DNA of 33,580 nucleotides from Prolixibacteraceae bacterium (lineage in GTDB: Bacteria; Bacteroidota; Bacteroidia; Bacteroidales; Prolixibacteraceae), in NCBI GenBank assembly GCA_017998095.1, contig JAGODU010000031.1:1-33580 (forward strand), in the 5' to 3' direction. Shown in pieces: positions 17,365 through 27,800 of the stretch. Each line of letters begins with the position of its first letter. The first letter of the stretch is position 1. A program made the position numbers and the translations under genes. The notes under the pieces are model-generated. The model was not told the DNA's origin, did not search any database, and worked only from the letters and a program-made list of their open reading frames with translations.

Positions 17365-20300
17365 TTAATTGCCTGCTGTATAAATAAATTTTTGAGAAAC
17401 AATTTTTTCAGGAAACTGTATCCTCAACACATAAATTCCATTGGATATATTCAGCTCATTAAGATTAATTTTGTGCGATTGATTGAAAGAATCCCTGAGC
17501 ACTATTCTTCCATTTATATCAACAATAAAAATATTTGCAAAATCTTTAACAGAACTATCTTTAAAGTCAAAAAAGAGATATTCGTTTGTTGGATTTGGAT
17601 AAACAAAAATATTATCACTGTCACTTATTTGTTTAGAAATTTCTTCACTTGAAACGGAATTTTCATCACTTAATCCGGGTGATCCTCCTGTATTTAAAGA
17701 AAGCTTCCAATAATTAGGATCATTTGGATCTCCTGTTGGATCATCCTCAACTGAAGTAAGAGAATACCCATCACCATCTGCTTCCAGAGGCCATGGTTCA
17801 ATATCATAATAAGTAAAAGAAAGTATTTCGTTTCCTAACCTGTCTGTCAATAGAACATACTCTCCGCTATTACTAAACTGTCCTTCATAATTTCCATCCG
17901 GATATGATTTATACCTCAGGTAGTAAGAGTTAGGCTTAGATGCTACTACGTAATATTCACCCGGGTTTAGAATTGTATTTTCAGGAAATATATAAGTAAT
18001 CGCTGAATCTAGTTTTAATCCTGATAAATCGATACTTGTATTTCCTGTGTTTTTAAATTCAATGAATTCCAAACTCTTATCTCCAACAGTATCCTGATAA
18101 TTGATATAGTCGCTGGGATGATAATTAAGTTCTGTTACTTTAAGGTGAGAATAATCTTCTTCTGCCCTGATAAATATTATCTTTTCAATTGAACCCCAAT
18201 CTTCACCATTCTTTACTCGGGCTGACACAACAGTTGTCGATGAAATATTTATATCAATCTTTGAACCAGATTGAAATGCATTCTTATAAATCGCACCACC
18301 CAATGAACGTGGATCATTTCCGTCTAAGGTGTAAAATATAGTTCCGGATTTATTATTCGATATTGAAACCAGGCATGATTGATTGAATTTATAAATATCT
18401 TCAATGATAATATTGCTTAAAACTGATATTTCCGGTGCCGGGTTATCTGAATAAAGCTTTTCATCTTTCAATTGCTGAATAACAATATCTGTCCTGAAAG
18501 GGATGTAATTGTTATTGATGTTTTCAATCTCAGGCAACCAATCGTCATTTCTGTTTAAAGATCCACCATCCCACCAGGATTTAGCATCTCCCCATCTTGC
18601 TGATTCTGCTATTATTGCCGTATCAATTTCAGCTACTCTCTTATTGAAATAATATTTTACTTTTTCGGGAGTAAATAACCCTCCGTTGCTTAAATATTTT
18701 GCAGCCCTGTCAGCAAAGCGTAATCTGTATTCTGAATTAGAACATAATTTATAGTGAAGCCACTGAGGATTGAAATCAAGTACATCAGTAATCTTCATTT
18801 TACCTGTCGAACCAATATTTACTCTGTTTTCATTAATACCTTCATCAACATTCATTTTATCAACAAACATGCAATGTTCTGAATCATGAGCAATAAACTT
18901 ATATCCCTTTGATTTGTTTTTCCTGTCAAATATTGCAAAAAAGTTGTTAGGCATATCGTTGCTACTCCAAGCTGAAACGGGAGCATCAAAATTCCCCGTA
19001 TAAAAAACAAGTAGCATATAGTCAATCATATTATCAATATCAACCCACACTCTTGCTGTATCTATTCTGTTTCCATATTCATCCTTTCCCTCAAGGGAAA
19101 AATATTTCTTGTTAGTTTCAAATCCCTTTTGGCATATATTCCATAAAGCATTCCATGAATCCATAGTTCCGTCAGTTGCTTCATTTTTATATGGCCATCC
19201 CTGAGTATTTACTTTAACAACATCATAATCTTCTTTGTCTCCTCCAAAATATGATTCCGCATAGCTTGCTTCAGGGCGCTCATCGGTTTCAAACATTCCC
19301 CAATACATACCATTTATATAAAGATGATATTTATTCCCTTTTGAATTTGGCTGACCCATTAAACCCTGCATGTCCCTGCAATAAATATCCTTAACCATCA
19401 CGTTATGAGGGTCACCATCCATATTCCATGAATAATTCTGCTCACATCTTAAGTCAAAACAATCAAAATCAGGTGCCCCCTTCTCTCCAAAAAGGGGATA
19501 TTTCAATTTTTTCAAACCATATTCTTCCTTAAAGAAAATTCTAAAAGCATGCTTTGGATTATCTCCATTTTTTGCACTGTTACCTCCTCTTATTCTTAAC
19601 CCGGCATTGACACTAAATCCTTTTTTACCTGCAGGATAAATAAGTTCAATGGCACATTCTCTCTCCCACTCCTCTCCTTTTTTTTCAGCATTGACATAGA
19701 TGCCGTATCCAGAATCAAAAAGATTTCCTAAATCAGTAGAAATTGAAATTGTTGGTATTTCTTTAAGCGAAGCAATAAACTGATCTTTATATCTTGTATC
19801 ATCAACAACATCCAATGCCATATCGTAATCTAACAACTGTTCATTTACATACCATTCAGGCCAGCCACCGCCGGGATATTTTTGATATCTAACTTCTTCA
19901 GGAAAAATGAAAGTCCGTGTTTCAGGGAATGAGGGGGCAAAGCCTTCTTTAGTCAAACTTGCCTTTACAATAAAAGCAGGTGTATTGCCTCTGACTGTAT
20001 TTATTTCAGGGTCAACCCTTACAATTAACGGACTTTCAGATATAATTTTTGTATTAGATGCCGAAGGATTACTACCATCAATTGTGTATGCTATTTTTAA
20101 AGTGTTGTCAGATGATTTTATTTCTAAGTCAAAAGGAGAATCATAAAAACCTGCATTATGACTGAAAGTAACGTATGCTCCGTTAAGATCGAAAGGCGGC
20201 AATTCCGGATTAGCTTCAATCTTAAAATCGAAGAATAAATCAGAACTACTTATTGAAGCATTGAAAACCTGAATTGCAATTGTATTTTCTCCTTCTGCTA

Positions 20301-20772
20301 AAGAAATGTCTGATGATTTTATTTTTCGTGAGAATGCAGCATCATATTCATGAATATCTGAAGCTGCTGAATTATATTTTGGATTGGCAGGAGCATTACT
20401 GCTTAATATTACCTTCCCGTTTATCCATATTATAAATCCATCATCAAAGTTTACTGAAAACTTAACTTCTTTAATCTTTTCTACATTTAATGCGTTAAAT
20501 GTAGACCTTAAATATAGTGTAGTATAATTATTCCTCATGTCAGATAACAGAGTGCCACCAACCCCTTTCCCATATCTGAACGGAGAATTTCCGACAAGCC
20601 AACCGGAATCATTAAAATCGTTTTTCATCCAGTTTGTTGATAACCCGGATGCTTCTGATCCTTTCAGATATCTGAATTGTGATTGAGTGGAAAATTGAAT
20701 TTGAGCTATCCCTTTATCGAATAGACAAAAAATTAACATTAATAATAATAATCTGTACTTAATTGATTTCAC
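17365..20772 (-). CDS. Secreted CotH-kinase / lamin-tail-domain protein with T9SS tail
   Basis: This large secreted protein (1,135 residues) has a signal peptide ending near residue 24 and several modules. A beta-sandwich fills about 25-190. A chitobiase/hexosaminidase C-terminal-like repeat (YTIDGSNPS) lies at about 198-290. A CotH kinase domain spans about 340-760, with RIRGGNS near 393, the Lys-rich strand after it, and the metal-binding HDSEH with Asp630. A second chitobiase-like repeat (YTLDGNDP) lies at about 790-850, a lamin-tail domain at about 865-975, and a type IX secretion sorting domain over the last 80 residues (FVYPNPTNEYLFF...GIYVLRIQFPEKIVSQKFIY). CotH domains are atypical protein kinases that phosphorylate secreted proteins, so this one may act at the cell surface or on host or substrate protein. 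It lies 49 bp after the Xaa-Pro aminopeptidase gene. The domain calls are firm; the role is unknown. Confidence 0.88.
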   Translation of the reverse strand: MKSIKYRLLLLMLIFCLFDKGIAQIQFSTQSQFRYLKGSEASGLSTNWMKNDFNDSGWLVGNSPFRYGKGVGGTLLSDMRNNYTTLYLRSTFNALNVEKIKEVKFSVNFDDGFIIWINGKVILSSNAPANPKYNSAASDIHEYDAAFSRKIKSSDISLAEGENTIAIQVFNASISSSDLFFDFKIEANPELPPFDLNGAYVTFSHNAGFYDSPFDLEIKSSDNTLKIAYTIDGSNPSASNTKIISESPLIVRVDPEINTVRGNTPAFIVKASLTKEGFAPSFPETRTFIFPEEVRYQKYPGGGWPEWYVNEQLLDYDMALDVVDDTRYKDQFIASLKEIPTISISTDLGNLFDSGYGIYVNAEKKGEEWERECAIELIYPAGKKGFSVNAGLRIRGGNSAKNGDNPKHAFRIFFKEEYGLKKLKYPLFGEKGAPDFDCFDLRCEQNYSWNMDGDPHNVMVKDIYCRDMQGLMGQPNSKGNKYHLYINGMYWGMFETDERPEASYAESYFGGDKEDYDVVKVNTQGWPYKNEATDGTMDSWNALWNICQKGFETNKKYFSLEGKDEYGNRIDTARVWVDIDNMIDYMLLVFYTGNFDAPVSAWSSNDMPNNFFAIFDRKNKSKGYKFIAHDSEHCMFVDKMNVDEGINENRVNIGSTGKMKITDVLDFNPQWLHYKLCSNSEYRLRFADRAAKYLSNGGLFTPEKVKYYFNKRVAEIDTAIIAESARWGDAKSWWDGGSLNRNDDWLPEIENINNNYIPFRTDIVIQQLKDEKLYSDNPAPEISVLSNIIIEDIYKFNQSCLVSISNNKSGTIFYTLDGNDPRSLGGAIYKNAFQSGSKIDINISSTTVVSARVKNGEDWGSIEKIIFIRAEEDYSHLKVTELNYHPSDYINYQDTVGDKSLEFIEFKNTGNTSIDLSGLKLDSAITYIFPENTILNPGEYYVVASKPNSYYLRYKSYPDGNYEGQFSNSGEYVLLTDRLGNEILSFTYYDIEPWPLEADGDGYSLTSVEDDPTGDPNDPNYWKLSLNTGGSPGLSDENSVSSEEISKQISDSDNIFVYPNPTNEYLFFDFKDSSVKDFANIFIVDINGRIVLRDSFNQSHKINLNELNISNGIYVLRIQFPEKIVSQKFIYTAGN

Positions 20773-20821
20773 GTTTCTATCAGTTTAAAAAATAAATATT
20801 TGGTTTGTTAGATAAGCAATA

Positions 20822-22204
20822 CTAAGTCCTCATAATTTCAATTTCATCAATGGTTTTATTAAAAGGTTTACCCAGAAGACGGGCACCTTTTTCAGTGATA
20901 AGCAGATTCTCTTCGTTTCTGATTCCCCCGAAATTTCTAAACTTACTTATTTCATTATAATTTAAGAATTTCTCGCATATTCTTTCTGATTCCCACTTTT
21001 CAATTAAATGAGGAATAAAATAGATTCCTGGTTCAATTGTTAATACGAAGCCACATTTAAGTTGTTTTCCCAATCTTAAGGATTTCAAGCCAAACTGATT
21101 ACTTTTGGAAATACCGTCATAACCAACCCATTCTTCTCCCATATCTTCCATATCATGTACGTCAAGTCCAAGCATATGGCCTATACCACAAGGGAAAAAA
21201 AGTGCATGAGCACCAGATTGAACAGCTTCGTCTATATCTCCTTTCATTAAGCCAATCTCTTTCAACCCCTCTACCAATGTTTTACATGTTTCAATGTGAA
21301 CATCTTTAAAACTCACATTAGGAGATAACATTTTTTTTGCAGTTTCGTGTACTAAAAGCGAAAGTGAATAGATTTCAGCTTGCTGAAGAGTGAATTTCTT
21401 TGAAACCGGAAATGTAGAAGATAAGTCACCAGCATATCCGGATTGCAGTTCAGCTCCTGCATCGAGTAAAAACAAATCTCCTTCTTTTAAAACATTATTA
21501 TATGAGTGATTGTGAAGTATTTGTCCTTTGACAGTTGCTATTGCAGGAAAGGCTGTTTCACAACCAATTGAAAATGGAATTCTGTTAACTTCAGCGGCAA
21601 TTTCTGACTCCAGCATTCCCGGTGCAACCATTTTAATTGCAGCCCGGTGCATATCAATACTCAGGTTTACAGCCTTTTCAATTTCAATAATCTCTTCATT
21701 TGATTTTATTTCTCTCAGACGTACAACTGATTTAACAAGTTCAATAGAGTAATTGGCTTCAACGTTATAAATTGAAAGATTTAATAAATGATGAAGTTTT
21801 ATTTTATTTTCGGGTCTGTATGGTGGGAGATAATGAATAAGCCTTCTCCCTGAACTTGTCTGGTTCAGCACTTTTGTCAGATCTGAGAGGGGCATTACAT
21901 TGTCAACTCCACAAAGCAACGCGTATTCATCAACTTCAGTCAGTTTTCCCGTCCATACAATTGAATCAATAGTTTGCCTGTTGCCGAAAATAATTTCCTG
22001 ATCTGTATCAACATCAATTATTGCAGCAAGAGAAGGTATATTAATTCCGAAAAAGTAAAGGAATGTACTGTCTTGTCTGAACCGATAAGTATTGTCAGAA
22101 TAATTTATTGGGCTTAATTCATTTCCTAAAAGTAAGATAATTCCTGAAGAAATATTGTTTTTCAGTTTTTTCCTTCTTTCAATATATACCTGTTTATCAA
22201 ACAT
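20822..22204 (-). CDS. pepP: Xaa-Pro aminopeptidase (M24B)
   Basis: The enzyme removes the N-terminal residue from peptides whose second residue is proline (and often hydroxyproline), using two divalent metal ions. The 460-residue protein has an N-terminal aminopeptidase-P domain (about 1-135) and a pita-bread M24 catalytic domain (about 165-445). All five metal ligands are present: Asp248 in LLDAG, Asp260 in GDLSSTFP, His343 in GIGHMLGLDVHD, Glu391 in TIEPGIY and Glu431 in GGIRNEE. There is no signal peptide, so it acts in the cytoplasm on imported peptides. It starts 12 bp after the arabinofuranosidase gene. A Pro-specific peptidase embedded in a SusC/D operon is unusual and points to a Pro- or Hyp-rich substrate. 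Confidence 0.93.
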   Translation of the reverse strand: MFDKQVYIERRKKLKNNISSGIILLLGNELSPINYSDNTYRFRQDSTFLYFFGINIPSLAAIIDVDTDQEIIFGNRQTIDSIVWTGKLTEVDEYALLCGVDNVMPLSDLTKVLNQTSSGRRLIHYLPPYRPENKIKLHHLLNLSIYNVEANYSIELVKSVVRLREIKSNEEIIEIEKAVNLSIDMHRAAIKMVAPGMLESEIAAEVNRIPFSIGCETAFPAIATVKGQILHNHSYNNVLKEGDLFLLDAGAELQSGYAGDLSSTFPVSKKFTLQQAEIYSLSLLVHETAKKMLSPNVSFKDVHIETCKTLVEGLKEIGLMKGDIDEAVQSGAHALFFPCGIGHMLGLDVHDMEDMGEEWVGYDGISKSNQFGLKSLRLGKQLKCGFVLTIEPGIYFIPHLIEKWESERICEKFLNYNEISKFRNFGGIRNEENLLITEKGARLLGKPFNKTIDEIEIMRT

Positions 22205-22216
22205 ATATTAAAACAG

Positions 22217-24571
22217 TTAGATTTTTAATGTTCTGGCACCAAACAAAGGTCCTGCCCTATGACCTTCACGAGGAATAAGTTGAACATTAATATAGCTTTT
22301 GCCTTTTGTAATATCACCCGGAATTGAGTACTCTAAATGAATAAACTTTCCCGGAGCTCTTTCAGTTATATTTTCAGTAGATATAATGTTCCCATCTACA
22401 AGTATATCAAATGTTTTTGATCCTGTATAACCTCCCCAAAATTCCAACCATAAACCCACAGGCTTATCCTTTAGTATTTTCATTTCAAAGCTGAAAGAAC
22501 CTCCTCTGTCAGCCATTCTGCCCTTTTTGTCTTTTAGATATTCAATCCAGCCCTTTTCAATTTTAAAAGAGTGATCTCTCTCGGGCTGCATTTCGCCGGG
22601 TTGAAAAAAATCAATAGTACGTTCTTCCAATCTTTTCTTTTCAACAAGTTCATCCCTGTATTCAATTTGATATTGGTTCCATCTTTCTTTAGTGAATAAA
22701 TCAAAGTAAACAGAATATCTCCTTCCAGAAATTTCAAAAAAAGGTTTAAAGTCAATATCTCTTGGGTTCCCTACTTTTTCAGTTTTGAAATACAATTTAT
22801 CAGAATCAGTTTCTTTCATCCAATTCAATGAATCCTTACCATTAATCATTAAAACCGGCACATAAAAAGGTTCGTAAGCATGTTCATCATCTTCGGGGCC
22901 TAAGTCACCAGCTAACACCAGTGGACCATACATCAAGGCAATTCTGTTTGAATCATCAGGCATAGGAACACTCCTGAGAGAGAAAGGCATTGAAATACTT
23001 ACTAAATCACCATTATTCCATTTTTTGTTTATTTTTATAAAGCTTCCGGGTTGCTCGTTAGTTATAAAATTCTCATCATTTATTTTAATGCTGATACCTT
23101 TTTTTGCCCAGTCCGGATATCTCACATTAAGGACTAAATCAATCGGTTTTTTGCATTGAAATAATAAAGAAGTCCCCTGTTCATAAGGGTAATGTGTTGA
23201 TTGTTTCAAAACCAAATCTTTATCTTTCCAATTTAGTTCAGATGCAATATATTGAGAAACATACAATTCCTCATTATTGTGGTAATAAATATTTCCGTTG
23301 TATTTTGAATGGTTTTCCATACCTGTTCCAACACAACAGGTAAAAGATTCAGTATCTTCATAAACTTTATACCCCCCCATATCAAGTGAAAGATTATAAA
23401 TAACATGCCCGTTTTCATGATTTTGCGAAGAAAGAATATGATTGAACAAAGCTTTCTCGTAAAAATCGGCATATTCAGCAGAAGGTTTCCACATAAATAA
23501 ATGTTCGGTTAGCTTAAGCATGTTATAAACATTACATGTTTCAGTTGTATTTTGGCTTAACCTATCCCTCAGGCTATCTGGTTTGCCAAAATATTCATGA
23601 TTACAGTTTCCTCCGGTAACATATGAATGATGATATACAACCATATTCCAAAAGTTCTTTGCTGCTTCATCACTTTTATTATCAGAAGTCAATTCAAATA
23701 ATCGAGCCATGCCTATAAACTTAGGAATTTGAGTATTGGCATGTTTGCCTGCAAGAATATCTTTTCCTTCTGTTATTGGATCAATTACACTTTTATGATG
23801 AAGTTTTTGAGCTAGAGATAAATATTTGTCGTCCCTTGTGTATGAGTATAAATCTAATAAAGATTCATTTATACCTCCGAATTCGCAATTCAGTATATCT
23901 TGAATTTGGTTATCATCTAATCCGGAAAAACAATTATCAATCCATTCTGCAAATTTTGCAGCAACTCCCAATGCTTTATTATTTCCGGTATTCTTATATG
24001 CGTCAGTCAGTCCGGCTAAAATTTTATGCTGGGTATATAGTGGAGCCCATAGACCATTCAAGTCAAATCCGCTTGATTTAATAATCCCTTTTGAAATTTC
24101 ATTTTCAAAGATTTTCATTGCTCCCGGTGAAGCTCCGATATAGCCATTACCAACAGCATCCTGACATTCCTTAAGTTCATCAACAATATATGTTACTCTG
24201 TTTTTGAATTCAACATTTCCTGTTGTCAGATACATTTGTGAGCAAGCTGATAAATAGTGGCCCAGGCTATGTCCTGCAATAGTTTCTTTTTCCCATCCTT
24301 CATATGCAGGTGCTTTGGCTTTAAGTCCTGATTCTGTTCTGAATCGGGCAAGAAACCTGTCGGGAATGTATGATAATAAAATCTTTTCATTCAAATCAGT
24401 GGCATGTTTGAAGGGTCCATCCAATAATTTTACCTGATCCAATGAAAAGGGATAAACTTTCATTTCAAGGGTTCCAGAATTTAAGTTGTTATCCTTCCCT
24501 GATTGCTTGACTCCACAGGAAGAAAGTAATAATGAAATAAGAACAATCACGATCCAAATCGTTTTTTCCAT
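22217..24571 (-). CDS. GH127/GH146-type beta-L-arabinofuranosidase lipoprotein (DUF1680)
   Basis: This probable exo-beta-L-arabinofuranosidase has 784 residues. A lipoprotein signal ends at Cys19 (LLSSC). The (alpha/alpha) barrel of the DUF1680 family covers about 40-440. The Cys-Zn catalytic centre known from HypBA1 is present: Glu344 and Cys346 in TTETCNVY, then Cys412-Cys413 in FTCCVGTGMENH, one of which is the nucleophile. Glu326 in NHEYFGK is the candidate acid/base. The C-terminal beta-domains (about 560-784, DUF4986 and DUF6805-like) and the length fit the Bacteroidota GH146 branch better than the shorter classical GH127. Family members release beta-L-arabinofuranose from hydroxyproline-linked arabino-oligosaccharides or from pectic side chains. 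It is the first gene of the operon, 271 bp downstream of the two-component regulator. The substrate is inferred. Confidence 0.88.
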   Translation of the reverse strand: MEKTIWIVIVLISLLLSSCGVKQSGKDNNLNSGTLEMKVYPFSLDQVKLLDGPFKHATDLNEKILLSYIPDRFLARFRTESGLKAKAPAYEGWEKETIAGHSLGHYLSACSQMYLTTGNVEFKNRVTYIVDELKECQDAVGNGYIGASPGAMKIFENEISKGIIKSSGFDLNGLWAPLYTQHKILAGLTDAYKNTGNNKALGVAAKFAEWIDNCFSGLDDNQIQDILNCEFGGINESLLDLYSYTRDDKYLSLAQKLHHKSVIDPITEGKDILAGKHANTQIPKFIGMARLFELTSDNKSDEAAKNFWNMVVYHHSYVTGGNCNHEYFGKPDSLRDRLSQNTTETCNVYNMLKLTEHLFMWKPSAEYADFYEKALFNHILSSQNHENGHVIYNLSLDMGGYKVYEDTESFTCCVGTGMENHSKYNGNIYYHNNEELYVSQYIASELNWKDKDLVLKQSTHYPYEQGTSLLFQCKKPIDLVLNVRYPDWAKKGISIKINDENFITNEQPGSFIKINKKWNNGDLVSISMPFSLRSVPMPDDSNRIALMYGPLVLAGDLGPEDDEHAYEPFYVPVLMINGKDSLNWMKETDSDKLYFKTEKVGNPRDIDFKPFFEISGRRYSVYFDLFTKERWNQYQIEYRDELVEKKRLEERTIDFFQPGEMQPERDHSFKIEKGWIEYLKDKKGRMADRGGSFSFEMKILKDKPVGLWLEFWGGYTGSKTFDILVDGNIISTENITERAPGKFIHLEYSIPGDITKGKSYINVQLIPREGHRAGPLFGARTLKI

Positions 24572-24674
24572 AGTAATTATAAATTTTTACGAAATACCTC
24601 ATTATTGGCACTTCCTTCATCTATTAAAAAAATAAGTCTATATTTTCTGACATGCTCATATTGAATAATTTCAT

Positions 24675-24743
24675 TCAAGAATAATATCATACAGATAAAC
24701 TATACTAATCAAAGTAAAGATTAATGATATGAGTCAAGAATAA
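24675..24743. promoter_or_regulatory. Paired direct repeat upstream of the arabinofuranosidase operon
   Basis: Two copies of TCAAGAATAA (24675-24684 and 24734-24743) lie 59 bp apart, each extending to TCAAGAATAAYAT. They sit in the 271-bp gap between the regulator gene and the operon it probably controls, about 105-170 bp before the first start codon. On the minus strand each reads TATTCTTG, one base off the TAnnTTTG promoter element. They could be regulator-binding sites or weak promoters. Their significance is unproven in such AT-rich DNA. Confidence 0.3.
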
Positions 24744-24842
24744 CATATGTCCATAAAACTGACACAAATGTTAATATGGAATAATAATTCATCCTATGGA
24801 AAAACCGGAAATTTAGGTGTACAAAAAAGGAGAAATCAAAAA

Positions 24843-27800
24843 CTATAAATTAAAATATTCTCTTGGTGATTTACCGTAATATTCTTTAAATCTGCGAGTA
24901 AAATAAGTAGGACTTGAGAATCCTGTTTCGTATGCAGCTTCCGAAATATTAAATCTTCCGTTTGAAATTAACTTGACAGCTTCTCTAAGTCGAATAGAAC
25001 GAATATACTCAGTAGTAGAACAGTCAACAAGATTTTTCAATTTCAGATGCAGTAATGATCTGCTCATTCCCATTTCCTTAATAAGGAATGTAACATCCAT
25101 ATCGGGATCACTAATATTATCCTTGATAATGTTTGTCAATTTCTCAATGAATATTTTATCAGATTCTGTATGTGCAACTTCGCTGACTGAGATAAAAGCA
25201 TCATTTTTAAACCTTTCAATCAGTTTTCTTCTTGTAGTAAGAATATTTTCAATATTTTGTTTCAGAATAATCGGATAAAAAGGTTTCTCAATATAATAAT
25301 CTGCTCCTGTTTTTAATCCTCTGTATTTGTTTTCAGCTCCACTTTTTGCAGTTAATAAAATAACCGGAATATGAGAGGTATTTAACTCGGATTTTATTTT
25401 CATTGTGAATTCAAATCCGTCCATTTCAGGCATCATCACATCACTAATTATCAAATCAGGCGTTAGTAAATGAATTTTTCCCAATGCTTCAATTCCATTC
25501 TTTGCTGTAAAAATCTGATACTTATCTTCTAGAGACTCTTTCATAAATTCCAGAAGTTCTATATTATCTTCAACAATCATAACTACAGGATCATGTGACA
25601 GACCTTTTGAATCTTCAATTTCAATGCTTCCATCAATAGATGATTCTATTTCAATTTCACTATTCTGTGAAAAATACTGAGTTGAAGAATGTGACAATTC
25701 ATCCTTAGAATAGTCTGATTTTGAAACAGGTAAGGTAACAGTAAATACTGAACCTTTACCCACCTCACTTTCAACTTTAATTTCTCCCCGATGCAAAATA
25801 ACAAGACTTTTAAGATAGGCTAAGCCAATACCGGATCCTTTGTCTGAAACTCCGTCATTTTCCAACTGAAAGAATCGATCAAAAACCTTATCTATCATTT
25901 CAGGTTTAATTCCTTTACCAGTATCTGTAACTGAAATTATCATGTTTTGCTTTTGATTCTTTGAACGTTTTTCTCTATTTACTATATCTGATTTAAATTC
26001 GATTCTACCTCCTTCTTTTGTGAATTTAAAAGCATTAGAAAGTAAATTAAAAATAATCTTATCAACCTTGTTAATGTCAAACCAAACAGAAACATCCTGC
26101 ACAGGACAAATTACTTTAAATTCTATATTCTTATTTTCAGCAATGGATCCAAATGAATCATGTATTTCGCAAACAAAATCTTTTACGTTACACTTACTTA
26201 CATTAAGGTTTTCTTTCCCATTTTCAATTTTACGGAATTCAAGCAATTGATTAATAAGGTTAAATAATCTTTGAGCATTCTTTTCGATACCTGAAATTGT
26301 CTTTTTAAAAGCAGGACTTAATTTTTCTTCTTCAAGTATCTTATTTAAAGGACCAAGAATTAACGTTAGAGGAGTTTTAAGTTCATGGGAAATATTCGTA
26401 AAAAACTCTAGCTTAACCTGATTTAGTTCTTCGGCATGTTCTTTATCTCTTCTTTCCATTTCCACAAGTGCTTTTTCTTTTTCAAAACGTTTACCTATGG
26501 TATAAACAAGAATAGTAATAGCCCAAACCAAAATAAAATAAAATATAAAAGCCCATATTGACAGCCAGAATGGAGGTTTAACAATAATTTTCAGAATTCG
26601 TTCATTCTTTTCGTCGACAATATTGCTAACTGAACCTTTTACATGAAGAAAGTAAGTTCCAGGGCTTAAGTTAGTATATGTAGCATAGTCCCTGTTTCCT
26701 ACATAATTCCATGTATGTTCGAAATTTTCGAGATAATAAGCATACTGACATTTACCACTGAAAGAATAGCTTAAAGCTGAATATTCAATTGTAAATACAT
26801 TTTGATTGTAATTCAACTTTATTTTATCTACTCTGTTTATTGATCTCTTTAAGGGAGATTTTTTATTAGGATTAATAGGTTTATTAAAGAGCTGCATTTC
26901 AGTGAAGAAGATATCCATTTTTTTGGATACATCAGGATTCTCATTATCGTTAAAAGATACCATCCCATTATTTCCTCCAAAATACAGATTACCTCTTTTA
27001 TCTTTGAATGATGCCCTGAAATTAAATTGGTTGAAAGGTACACCTGAATTACTGTCATAAAGTAAAAATATTTTCTTAGCCGGATTCATCCTTACTAATC
27101 CCTTATCACTACTTGCCCAATACCAGCCATCCTTTCCTTCTTCAATACTAAACATCCAGGTTGCAGGAAATCCGTTATCTTTATTGAACCTTACAACTTC
27201 ATTATTTTTCTCGTCATAATAACAAAGTCCATCATAACAATCTCCTATCCAGACTCTTCCATAAGAATCAGATTTTACAAAGTTCATATTCGTGAATTCA
27301 GGAATAAGATCAAACTTCAGCAGTGAATCTTTTAATGTATCATAAAAATATAAAGCCTGACTAGAAGAAAACCAAATCTTGTTCTTTGTCTGACATATAC
27401 TTTCAAATTGTATGTCTCCCAATATTCCGTCATAAAATCTTTTAAACCTTTTTGAGATTATGTCATAAATTGCAACACCATTAGTAGTAGCAATAAAAAT
27501 TGAATCAGAGATTCTAAAAAAAGAATAAATATTATCAGAAGGTAATTCTGGATTGGTGCGTCGATTTATATAATCGTATTTACCAGTTTTAGTATTCAGA
27601 ATATTTATACCACCTGTATAAGTAGCAATCCATAAAACATCTTCGGACAGAAAGATCAAATCATGTACATTATCATAACTTAAGCCTTTGACAGAATTTT
27701 TAGATGAATATTTATAAATAATGCCGGAGTTAATATCAAGTTTATTTACACCAAGGTCTTCAAGTCCTATCCATATATTTCCTTTTGAATCTTCTTTTAA

